Assembly: GCA_038025085.1 (NCBI GenBank)
Contig: CM076143.1
Coordinates: forward strand, 32,944,501-33,008,500
DNA: 64,000 nt
Source of the DNA: Tetragonia tetragonoides
Lineage: Eukaryota > Streptophyta > Magnoliopsida > Caryophyllales > Aizoaceae
Reading direction: 5' to 3'
In this document: positions 10,501-20,550 of the stretch, one piece after another
Layout: each line of letters starts with the position of its first letter
Position numbering within the stretch: the first letter of the stretch is position 1
Position numbers and translations under genes: made by a program
Notes under the pieces: model-generated
Told to the model about the DNA's origin: nothing
What the model saw: only the letters and a program-made list of their open reading frames with translations
Databases searched by the model: none

Positions 10501-13050
10501 TTACTGCTCCAAGGAGAAAAAATTACAGATGCAGGTATCAATAGCTTTTAATTTGTCAATCACATCTGCAACATGCCTGCATACAGAAAATCAAGCAACA
10601 ACAGAATTTAAGGCTGAAACTTATAATTCTGGATCAGAAATTCATTAAACCATTCACATTATAGCATTTGTGCATATAGGCATATAGCAAGTGAACTAAA
10701 TAGAGAAAGCTAACATGTCTTGTATGACTATGTGGCAATAATAGGGACATTTTTCATGTGACTAGAGAAAAGAAGAAGTCATTGATAAAACAATACGAGA
10801 GCTCTACTTGCACGTTCCTCACCGATGGTAACACTAATATCTTTAAATCTATTGGTCATTTCTTATGGACAGAAACCAGTTGTTGAACCAAGCAATCATC
10901 TAAATTTCCAGATTACAGTGGACGGTCTGAACTTTTAGTAACATTGAAAAATTAAAGGCAAAATCCTAACTAAAAAACACACATCTTATTCTCATTGACA
11001 AGCATGACTACAAGTTTACAACTTTCAACCAAGATCACACATCATGATTACCGACCAGGGACATGTATATGCAGCACCAAGCATGTTCCATACACGGCAG
11101 CGAGACGATCAACACAAAACAGGAGCAATTCCCTGGATATATATGTAAGGTTATTGCAGATAATTCCATCTAAAGTCTCTAGGATCTAGACTTTCAAATT
11201 CAGCAAGACCTTATGGAAAAGAGGAAGCTAAAGAAATTGATATGAAATTCTGGACCAGAACACTACATCTCATCAATTGTCAAACTAAACTCACAGTGCC
11301 TAGATATAATACCAGCAAGATTGCAGATCTAGCCAAGGAATAATGTCAAAATTCCCTACATGAGAAAACAGAAACACTTAACAGGCCTATTAACTATACC
11401 TGTATTCTTTAGACTCGTCATCACATAAGATACATTTTTTGCCCTTCTTTTCATGTGCTGCCAAGCAAGAAAGCCTCCCAAGTTAAGAGGCTATTTGTAC
11501 CATTTTTTTAACACTCAATTATAGGGTTCTTCATGCGTCAGTTAGTACAACTGTAGACAAGCAGCTGGCATTCTCTATTACGCCCCTGTAATTAGCACAC
11601 ATGAGAAGAACAATCAACAACCTAACTTGGCAGTTCAATACTAATTTTAATTCCCAAATTTAAACTACAAGGAAACAAATGAACAAAAAAAAAACAAAAT
11701 AAAAGAGAGGCAACTAAATGGAAAATGATGGTTTACAAACATGTACCTTGAAGTCCCTAAACCATTGTTCCCTAACATGTTGCTCTTGATAGATCTTGAA
11801 GATGACATCTGGAATTAGAAACATTCAAAATCAGATCAGTGAGTTCAGCTCTGACAACGGGTCTCAAACATGAACATTTTGAACAATTAGCACCCAAAAA
11901 TCATGCTGCACTAGAGAAATAAGTAGCTACTGAAAAATCAGAGTGCACACGGTGCAATAAAGGAATGCAAAAGGCAGCTAGAGAAAGGGGACACCAATAG
12001 ATAGCTAGGGTGTCAATTTGGTACACATATTTATTCAAGGATAAAACAAGTAAGCAAATGGAGAATTCAGCAGCAAGGAAAAAAAGTACCGAATTCACTA
12101 ACTAAACTCAGCAGCAAAGAGTACAGAATTTTTAATTGCCAATACTCTGCAACAAACAGGTATTCTTCCAATCTGCTTCCTATTTCATCCTAACCCCCAT
12201 GCTCTCCATCAAATTACAGATCAGAATTTCTCCATATCAACAGTATCAAATTCAGAATAACAAACAAAATAGCAGAATTTTATGATTATTCAGAAGCAAG
12301 TTAGAGGCAAACATCTAAGACAAACGGTAAAACAAGAAGAATTCACGCATAACTTAAACAACACAGGATATAAACCTAGTACCAGAATCAAGACACAAAA
12401 CAAGTTAATATTAAGACAAAATGCTAGAATCATTTTGAAACCCCAAAACCTGGTCGTGTCATAGGCCTCAACGGCTCAGAGATCAGAATCATTATTGAAT
12501 TTCAAACTGAAGCCATATAAGCTACAAAAACAAGTTAATACCACTTGCAAAGTGAATGAATAAAACTAATCAACCAGCCTACTCACCTCCCAATAAGCTA
12601 TTCATTTGAATTAACTGTCAATTCATGAAACTTGCTTGCGGAAATCACAAATGAAATTCTGATTTTCCACTTTCCTAATACACAGTTCCTAGGGTTTCCT
12701 TCGTACCCACTGAAACTGCAAAATTTGACATCTATACATCTTCAATGTGTGACTAAATTAATAACAAAGCTGAGTACTCAGTTGAACGAAGAAATATTAA
12801 CTACTAAATTCCAACATTTAAAATCAGATTGATACATTACAGACAAGGATCAAATAATTTCAATTCAGGGAAGAACTAATCAGTTCAGAGTTCAGTTCAG
12901 AAACAGATTTTAAGAAACAAAATACAATCGACTCATTTGTTGAAAATTAAAAGTACATACCTGGGTGGTTTAACCAGATCTAGAAACTGAATGACTAACT
13001 TTTCGGCTATCTCGTCGCCGATGTGTGGCTCTTCTTCTCCACCTTGGCAG
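10501..13050 (-). pseudogene. Captured multi-exon gene fragment, function unknown
   Basis: Four exon-like pieces on the - strand lie between GT-AG type borders. They are 13050?-12961 (contains GDEIAEKLVIQFLDL, donor CAG|GTATGT), 11808-11747 (IYQEQHVREQWF, acceptor CCAG, donor AAG|GTACAT), about 11446-11400 (KKCILCDDESKEY, donor ACAG|GTATAG) and 10576-10501 (DKLKAIDTCI ... stop TAA at 10501-10503, acceptor GCAG). The last two join in phase. The first two do not, so an exon is missing or the copy is decayed. Upstream (13100-13400) looks like a leader with an AGCG microsatellite. I do not recognise the protein. A whole resident gene is less likely, because CACTA-type ends enclose it and the frames are incomplete. 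Confidence 0.55.
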
Positions 13051-13342
13051 TGAATGACAAAAGAATATAGTACTGTCGCGAGAGTGAACGAAATCACTTA
13101 TCAGGACTTAGAGAGATGAGTAAGTTGAGTGAGAGAGTAGAGAGAAGACAAAATAAAATCAAAACCAAGGAACAAGATTAATCAAATTGCAAACCCTAGA
13201 AATAAAAAGGGCATAAATCGAAGTGAACCTCTAGTAGTGGGTATGTGACCAGGGTAAGGCGGGCGTCTGGAAGTAGCCAGGCAATGGAGGATGGTGGTCG
13301 CAGGCGGAGAACAAGCAGCGACACTGGTGAGAGGATGAGTGA

Positions 13343-13372
13343 GAGCGAGCGAGCGAGCGAGCGAGCGAGCGA
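13343..13372. repeat. (AGCG)n microsatellite
   Basis: About seven tandem AGCG units inside the presumed leader of the captured gene. Confidence 0.9.
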
Positions 13373-13692
13373 AGTCTTCTTTGCCTTGACTCTTCACAAC
13401 AGTAAGATCGAGGGTTGGGGCCGTGCGGGCTTAGAGCCTGAGAAATAATAGCCACAGAAAAAAAGAAAAAGGACCTTACAACGTCGGTTTTCGAAAACAG
13501 CGATGATGTAGGTCCTTATAAAATCGCTTTTCAATGAAAAACCGACTTTCGATGTATGACACCGCTCTTTTTCAGAAAACCGATGTTAAAATTGTTTAAT
13601 TGTTTACAAATATTCCACCGCCTCTATATACACATCCGATCCCATTCTCATAAGCGATGTTGTTTTTGCGATATTGTATTTAAATTTTGTAG

Positions 13693-13897
13693 GGCCATGA
13701 CAGACCCTCTCGAGAGAAGTTTTGGCGAAAACGGCAACCGGATTCCAGGAATACTGTAGCCGACGTGTTCTGGGCCTCCAGAATCAAACTTTTCGCCCCA
13801 TATCGCATGGAACACCCATAGGAGACATGGGAGGCCCCCAGGGTCGATTATCGGGCCCCTGATAGGCTTGTAAGGGCGATTTTACGCGATGCCAATG
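13693..13897. repeat. 300-bp-type unit of module 2, left of LINE array
   Basis: Runs from GGCCATGACAGACC to TTTTACGCGATGCCAATG, the left half of one unit. The right half resumes at 28821 after the four-LINE array. Confidence 0.85.
13887..13897. other. LINE array left target-site copy
   Basis: CGATGCCAATG immediately before the poly-T of LINE copy 2. The same 11-mer recurs at 19515-19525, 20540-20550, 22963-22973 and 28821-28831, once at every LINE border of the array. Confidence 0.9.
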
Positions 13898-14642
13898 TTT
13901 TTTTTTTGGGTGCAAGTCAGAAAATGTATTATTACCAACTGTAATGTCACACGATTACAGTCCATAGGCAATGTAAATCCAAGGCCACCTACTAGGTAGG
14001 GTTCCTTTTTTCTACAACCCTGTACAACCAAACAACCCTAATACAGTACTAAAGTACCACATTACATCCAATGGCTCCTCATTTCTGAGACAAAATAGAC
14101 AAAAACGACCTGACTTACAGCAAAACAAAATACATCAAATTCAAAATACATTGAAATAGGCTACTGCATTTTCCTAATTTATTCCCATCCTTGCTGTTAC
14201 TCTGCTTCCTTCTGTTGGGCCTTCTGAAAACTGCTCCTGATACTGTCTGCTGGCCAGATTCACTAGCTTTGCTGGGCTGAGCTGTTTAACCACTGATTCT
14301 TGATTTTCCTGCTGGGCTTCCTGCATGATTTTCATCACCTGTTGCTACTGCATTGCTTAGTTTCTGATAGTCAATTGATAAAAGAGGCAATCTGCCCCCT
14401 CAAACCCTATAGGTTTCTGCATCACCATTTTCCAACTGTTTGACCATTTTCCTTCTGGGCTTCCTGCAGGTTCAGCTTCTTGTAGCTTTTCCATCTTCCA
14501 GAATCTGGTTCATTCCTCATTCTGACTTGCTTCAATATCCTGCTGACTGGTTGTCTGTTAGCCCTTCCGAGCCCTGTTTCTTGATTCTCAGCCAATCCAC
14601 AGCATAATCTGCTGCAGACTATCCTCGAAGTCACCACAGCAG

Positions 14643-17600
14643 TTACAGATTGCCTGTCCAGTTTCTATCCCTGCTGTTGATTTTCCTCTTGTTACTGCTT
14701 TGTTGAATTCTCAGTCTGACCACCTGTTGGATCTGCTGTAATAGCTGCATCCTTGACATTCTGGTCCCCTCAAACTGTTGTATGTTCCTGCATCTCCATA
14801 TCCAGTACACTGTTGATGCCAGGCCAGCTGCATACACTTCCCTTCTGAAAAAGGAGCACTTTTGTCTACTTATCCAGTTGAGCATTCCTTGGATATTGTT
14901 GGCCTTTGCTGTCATCTGTAGCCATTCTTTTACCTGTGCCAGGATCTCAGTTGTTACCCTACAGCTGAAGAACAAATGTTTGTGGTCTTCTGTCTTCTCT
15001 TTGCATAGGTTACAAGTGGCATCTCCATTCAGGAAACCCATACTCTGCATCCTATCCTTAGTTAGAAGTCTTCCCAGTTGAGCCATCCACAAGCAAAAGC
15101 TTTGCCTTGGCATGGTTATTTTCCCCCAAATCAGATTTGCATGTCTTGATTTTGGCATGGTACCATTTAGCATACTATATCCACTTGCAACTGAGTATAG
15201 CCCATCCTTGGTGCCCTTCCATGCTCCTCTAGCAGTGTATTGGTCCTGGAAGAGATTCTTGATTTTGTTGAGCTTATTCCAGTACCAACTTGCCCCCCAA
15301 ACTGGTTCATAGTTCCAAATATTTACTCCCTTCAAATAAATCCCATTTATCCATTTAACCCACAGTGTGTCTTTTTTTGTGGCTAAATCCCAAATATGCT
15401 TCCCATTTAATGCAATATTGAACCATTTGCATTTTTTGATGTTTATTCCCCCATTCTTCCTTGGTCTGCAGACCACATCCCATGCCACCAAGCTTGTCTT
15501 CTGTTTCTGATCAGTCGAGCCCCACAAAAAAGCTCTGCATTTATGCTCTACACTTTTTAGCACCCCAGCAGGCATTATGAAAATGCTTGACCAGTAGACA
15601 TGTATAGAGTATAGCACAGAATTAATAAGTTGAGCCCTCCCTGCATGAGACAGATTCCTGGATGCCCAGATTTGAAGCTTTTTGGTCATTTTATCCACTA
15701 GGCATTCAAAATCAATTTTGTTCCATTTGGAAGGAGATAGAGGGACACCCAGATATTTCATTGGTAGAGTTCCTTCATTGAAACCAGAGATGTCTAGCAG
15801 CTCACATTTTATTTGTTCATTTACCCCAGCAATGTACATATTCGATTTCTCTTTGTTTGCAGATAGGCCAGTAGCTTGTGAGAAATAGTTCAAGCTATTC
15901 ATCATGATGCTCACAGATTCAGGTGCTGCTTTACAGAAGCACATCAAGTCGTCAGCAAAGCATAGGTGACTCAATGCCAATTCTTTGCACATAGGGTGCC
16001 AGTTGAAGCTTTTGTCCATACAAGCTACCTTCAGGATTCTTGATAGGTACTCCATTACCAATACAAAAATGAGTGGAGATATTGGGTCTCCCTGTCTGAT
16101 TCCTCTCTTAGCAGCAAAAAAACCATGAGTCTCGCCATTGATGTTGATGCTGAAGCTTGCTGTTTGGATGCACACTATAATCCACCCAATGAATTTCACT
16201 GGGAATCCATACCCTTGCAGCATTTCCTTCACAAAACCCCAATGTATAGTATCATATGCTTTCCTCAGGTCAATCTTCATCAAGCATCTAGGAGAAGATT
16301 GTTTCCTATTGTAGTGCTTGATGAGATCCTGGCAAATCATTATGTTGTGTACAATTGATCTTTGTGCCACAAAAGCTCCTTGATTCACTGAGACTAGGTC
16401 AGGAAGCACTCTTGCCAATCTCGTACATAGGATCTTGGATATGCATTTATAGATTGTGTTGCAGCATGCAATTGGCCTGAAGTCTGATGCCTTCTCAGGA
16501 TTTGCTATCTTCTGCACCAGACATAGGTTAGTTGCATTCACTTCTTTAAGCATTTTAGATGAGTCAAAGAAGTCAATGATGGCTTCTGTCACATCTTCTC
16601 CCACAATATTCCACGCTTCTTTGAAAAAACCTGATCCAAATCCATCCGGTCCTGGGCTTTTGTTGCAGTCAATATCGAACATAGCTAGCTTCACTTCTTC
16701 TGCACTCACAGGGGCACTGATTATCATCTGTTGGTGAATATCCAATTTATGTTCTGCTGAGAAAAAACATTTTTCTGCTGTGGTATCTCTGACCCCTGGC
16801 ACTCCCAACATTTTCCTGTAGAAACCCACAATTTCCTCAATGATCAGCTCCTGGTCCTCTAATAATACATCATCTTGTGTCTTAATGCAGTGTAGTCTAT
16901 TCATTTGTCTTCTCTGCTTCATAACTGCATGGAAGAACTGATTATTCCCATCTCCCAATTGGATCCACTTTGCTTTGCTCTTTTGCTGTAAGAAATTCTC
17001 TGCTGCTAGGTTCACTTCATTGTACCTTTTCCTGGCCTGTTTCTCTTCCTGCTGCAGTATCTCATTGAGGGGTTCCTTGTTTGCTTCTGCCTGAGCTTGG
17101 TTCATTATAGTTCTAGCTATGTCAGCCTGAGCCAAAATATCATTGTATTCCTCTTTGTTTAGCTTTTTCATGACCTCTCTCACCCTTTTCAGCTTTCTGT
17201 AAACTCTGAACATTTTTGTGCCCTGTATTCTGCAATTCCAAGCTTGCTGCACCATAGTTTGGAACTTAGAGTGTAGGCACCACATGTTAAAAAATTTAAA
17301 GGGAGTGTTTCTTTTCTTGGTTTCTTCTTGGAGAGTTAAGTATACAGGGGAATGGTCAGATACATCCTCAGGTAGGAATTGTAGGGTGCATTGATCATAC
17401 TCCTGCATCCATTGGCTATTGGTAAAAACCCAATCTATTTTGGTGTACACTCTCCCCCCCTCCTCATGCCTATTGTTCCATGTGTACTGGCATCCAGACC
17501 ACGCCATTTCTGTGAGGAAACAATCTTCAACGCAGCTTTTAAAATCCTGTATTTCAGCAAGGGTGACTGGTTGCCCCCCTTGCCTATTTCCAGGTTTCAA

Positions 17601-18037
17601 AACATTGTTAAAATCCCCCCCCCCACAATCCAAGGCTCATTACAATTAATTGCAAAATCCCTAAGATCCTTCCATAGTTCTTTCCTGTCTTCTTTTTCAT
17701 TTTGCCCATACACAAAGCTCACCACAAATTCTTTCTTCCTCTCTAGGTTCATAACCCTACATATAATCATTTGCACAGAAGAGAAGAGTACAATAACATG
17801 GAAAATGTTTGGTAACCATCTTATCCATATTCTTCCTAGCCTATGTTCAGTGTGATTACTGTAGGATTCCCACCCTGGCATGAAACTTGTTTTACATTTT
17901 TCCATATTAATTATTCTAATTTTTGTTTCTAAGAAAGCTACCAAGCCACATTTGTTTTTTTTGCAGAATAGGGCAACATCCCTCTGCTTATTTGGGCCAT
18001 TTAGGCCTCTTACATTCCATATAAGAATCCTATCCAT
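14643..18037 (-). pseudogene. LINE copy 2 ORF2: endonuclease-reverse transcriptase, one frameshift
   Basis: ORF2 nicks target DNA and reverse-transcribes the element RNA. Domains in order: APE-type endonuclease (starts MDRILIWNVRGLNGPNKQ; FLETKI; DHSPV), reverse transcriptase (CNKSPGPDGFGSGFFKEAW; RGIRQGDPISPL; FADDLMCF near 15945-15970), and the zf-RVT region (LIWGKITMPRQSFCLW; CNLCKEKTEDHKHLFF). No RNase H domain is seen. The frame changes within a run of ten C (17615-17624) in the endonuclease GGDFNN motif; the rest, 996 codons, is open. Length of about 1130 codons matches copy 5. The start ATG overlaps the ORF1 stop by 8 nt. Confidence 0.92.
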
Positions 18038-19435
18038 GACTAATAGTCAAGATAGGAGCCTTACCATTTCCTGGACTCATACCTGTGTGTATCTCCTTCT
18101 GAATGTCAGGTTCTGTACTGTCTCTTGACTGTTGCTTGTCTTGTGCTTCATCTTCATTCTGCAGTGCTGCAAAGGGGTTTTGTGTCTGTGGCTTATCCTG
18201 CTGTTGTTGCTGAATTTGCCTGTAAATACCCCTTCCAGCTCTTGCTCCTCTACCTGCATTATTCATTCTTCCTCTCCCCCTCCCAACATTCTGCCATTGC
18301 TGTGCCCTAGTGTTTTCCTGTTGGTCAGGTTGCTTCTGTACTGGTACTGCAATCTGTGTTGGTATCACAGTTGTTGTAGCAACTTTCTTCCTGCATTCTG
18401 CCTCACAGTGCCCATATTGCTTGCAGTGGGTGCATAGGATAGGATTCCAGTCATATTCCACTGCCTGTTCTACAACATTTCCCTTCTCATTCCTGTAGTG
18501 CACCTTATTGGGGTAAGCAGCTCCAATTTCAACTTCAATCATCACCCTGGCAAACTGGATTCCAACTTTAAGCTCTGTGTTTCTATCTGCCATCATTGGC
18601 CTTCCTACAAGGCTTCCTATCTTACTTAATCCCATTGCATTCCAGTACTTCACATTAAGTCCCGGAATTTTACCCAAATTGGCACCGAGGTCAGTTCCTC
18701 TTTTTCATAATCTATATTTTCAGGCCATGCCCTAACAATCATGGGCTTATTGTCAAAGTGGTAAACCCTCTCTTGTAGAACGGCATCTCTCTGTTCTAGG
18801 GAGTCAAATCTGACCAAAACCAACCCATTTTTCATCATGGCAATTTTATTCATCCCTCTCTTTGTCCAGATTCTTCGAAGAAAACCACTTAGAACATTAA
18901 TTGGGGGCCTTGCTCCCATTACATAACAGACCACTGCTTGATTCCAGTAGTTTATTTCAGATTCAATGTCACTAAAATTAATTTCACCCACCGGTTTCCC
19001 TTCATGCAATTTAGGAGCAATGAAATCTAATTTAAACCCCGCATTCTTTAATTTGGAAATGTCAAATTTTTCCCAAGCTGAGTTGTTACCTGCAGTTGCG
19101 AATTCCTGTTGCTTTGGTTGTTCAGGCTCTTCATCCTCATCTTCAGACGCGAACTGGGTTTGTGTTTTCTCCTTCATCTTAGACAGCCAGGAATTAATTT
19201 TTTCCTGCGCTAATTCCATTTGTTTCATTGTTTTTGTTTGCGCATCAGGTGTCATCACATCTGGATCCTCCAATTCTTCTGTTAAATTCCGCATAACAAG
19301 ATCTAGGTTTTCATGGTTTTCGCTTGTTCTTTGTCTTTGAGACAGGTTTTTTGTGGGACAAGGTGGAGCTTCTGAGTTTCCCGCATCCCCATCTTGAACC
19401 CCATTCCCTTTTTTTGCTTTCCCGTTCTTCCCCAT
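18030..19435 (-). pseudogene. LINE copy 2 ORF1: DUF4283-like/zinc-knuckle RNA-binding protein, one frameshift
   Basis: ORF1 of plant L1 elements binds the element RNA. The start MGKNGKAKKGNG is chosen because copy 4 begins identically. An acidic/Gln-rich N-terminus is followed by a DUF4283-type domain (YWNQAVVCYVMG ... NGLVLVRF ... PIWVKF), then a CCHC zinc knuckle (CTHCKQYGHCEAEC, about 18390-18435) and a Gly/Arg/Gln-rich tail. A one-base deletion near 18660 (CCCGGAATT, against CCCGGGAATT in copy 4) breaks the frame between the two open segments 19435-18650 and 18677-18030. Length is about 467 codons. Confidence 0.9.
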
Positions 19436-19514
19436 TTGAACTCAGTGCTTTGTTAATGGCTAACAGGCGCTGTTGAGGAGAGAGGAGAGAGCATTTTAGA
19501 GAGAGGGGGTCTGG

Positions 19515-19525
19515 CGATGCCAATG
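19515..19525. other. LINE target-site copy between LINE copies 2 and 3
   Basis: CGATGCCAATG between the 5' end of copy 2 and the poly-T of copy 3. Confidence 0.9.
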
Positions 19526-20539
19526 TTTTTTTTTGGTGCAAGTCAAAAATTGTATTATTGCTAACTGTAATGTAACAAGATTACAGCCCATAGGCAATGC
19601 AGATCCAAGGCCACCTGCTAGGTAGGGTTCCTTTTTTCTACATCCCTTTACTACCTTACAAACCTAGAGTCCAACTGGAGCAACTCACTGGTTCACCATC
19701 TCTGTAGACACAACAAAATACAAAAATCATTTTTGAGTTACAGCAAAATACAAAAACATAATAAGCTACATTATTACAACTTCTTCTAGCCTTTCTGATC
19801 TGCCGGATTCTGTTTCTTCCTCACTCTGCCTAGCTTCAGCAAACTGCTACTGATTCCCTGCTGAAACCTGCTGTCTGAATTTCTGCACAGGTTCTCATGC
19901 CTTGCACAGCTGCTGCATTCTCTGCTGAAAACCTGATGTATTCTGATTCTGACTTTCTGTTGAAGCTGTTGTACTGCATCATAGACAGTCTTCTCCCTTC
20001 AATTTTCATTCTGATGCAGACTGTCTGCTGGTTCTGCTGCATGGTCTGATCCAGTTCACTTCTAACTATATCTCCCCTATCCATCTCTTATCCCTGCTGG
20101 TAATCTTCCTCTTGCTGTTACTGCATTGTTGGATTCTGATTTTGACAACTTGCTGAACCTGTTGCATGATCTGTGACACTGGTATACTGCCTTCACCAAC
20201 AAAATGAGTATTCCTGCATCTGCAGACCCAATAAACAGCTGCTGCTAGCCCTGATGCATATACTTCCTTCCTGAGTCTCGAGCATTTTTGCCTGCTTATC
20301 CAGTTGAGCATCCCCTGAATTGTTTTTGCTTTTACTGAAATTTGCAGCCATCCCCTTAGCTGATCCAGGACTGCTGTTGACACTTTGTAGTTGAAGAACA
20401 GGTGGTTGTGGTCCTCTGGTTTCAGCTTGCGCAGGTAGCATATAGCATCCCCATTCAAGAATCCATTCTCTGCAACCTGTCTTTTGTTAATAGTCTTCCC
20501 ATTTGAGCCAGCCACAGGCAAAAGCTTTGTCTAGGCATG
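19526..20539 (-). mobile_element. LINE copy 3, 5'-truncated
   Basis: Poly-T from 19526, 3' UTR, then the ORF2 C-terminus truncated at about 20539. It is bordered on both sides by CGATGCCAATG. The truncation point differs from copy 1, so the two are separate insertions. Confidence 0.9.
20066..20521 (-). pseudogene. LINE copy 3 ORF2 C-terminal fragment
   Basis: Open for 151 codons and colinear with the zf-RVT region of copies 2 and 5 (GFLNGDAICYL ... EDHNHLFF ... QGMLNWISRQKCS). One of the zinc-ligand cysteines is replaced (CYLRK, against CNLCK or CYLCK in the other copies). The RT domain is absent, so the copy is inactive. Confidence 0.85.
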
Positions 20540-20550
20540 CGATGCCAATG
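20540..20550. other. LINE target-site copy between LINE copies 3 and 4
   Basis: CGATGCCAATG between the truncated end of copy 3 and the poly-T of copy 4. Confidence 0.9.

Larger units (their letters stand above)
9858..13692. mobile_element. CACTA-like (En/Spm) non-autonomous element carrying gene exons
   Basis: The left end is CACTACTACAGAT. Both flanks contain many short subterminal motifs of the type ACAACATCGCTTTT and AAAACCGATGT in both orientations (9858-10260 and 13470-13692), typical of CACTA elements. The right end reads TTTTGTAG and seems to have lost the last bases of the inverted repeat. Comparison with module 1 (5610-5632) shows that the insertion separates CCATGTCAACAAG from GGCCATGACAGACC, replacing a few bases. 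No transposase was found. The interior holds exons on the - strand (10501-13050). Class assignment rests on ends and subterminal repeats only. Confidence 0.7.
13898..19514 (-). mobile_element. LINE copy 2, full-length L1-type element
   Basis: Reading the - strand: 5' leader (19514-19436), ORF1 (19435-18030), ORF2 (18037-14643), 3' UTR and A-tail (poly-T from 13898). Length is about 5.6 kb. Borders are CGATGCCAATG on both sides. Each ORF carries one single-base frameshift, with few or no other lesions. This is one of the two full-length LINEs here, and its state suggests a fairly recent insertion. Confidence 0.92.

Noticed and set aside
10995..12832. Short plus-strand open frames inside the CACTA-like element
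   Set aside because: All under 70 codons and overlapping presumed introns of the - strand gene; no motif.
14782..19340. Plus-strand open frames opposite the LINE ORFs
   Set aside because: Shadow frames of ORF1/ORF2; they break at different places in each copy and show no motifs.
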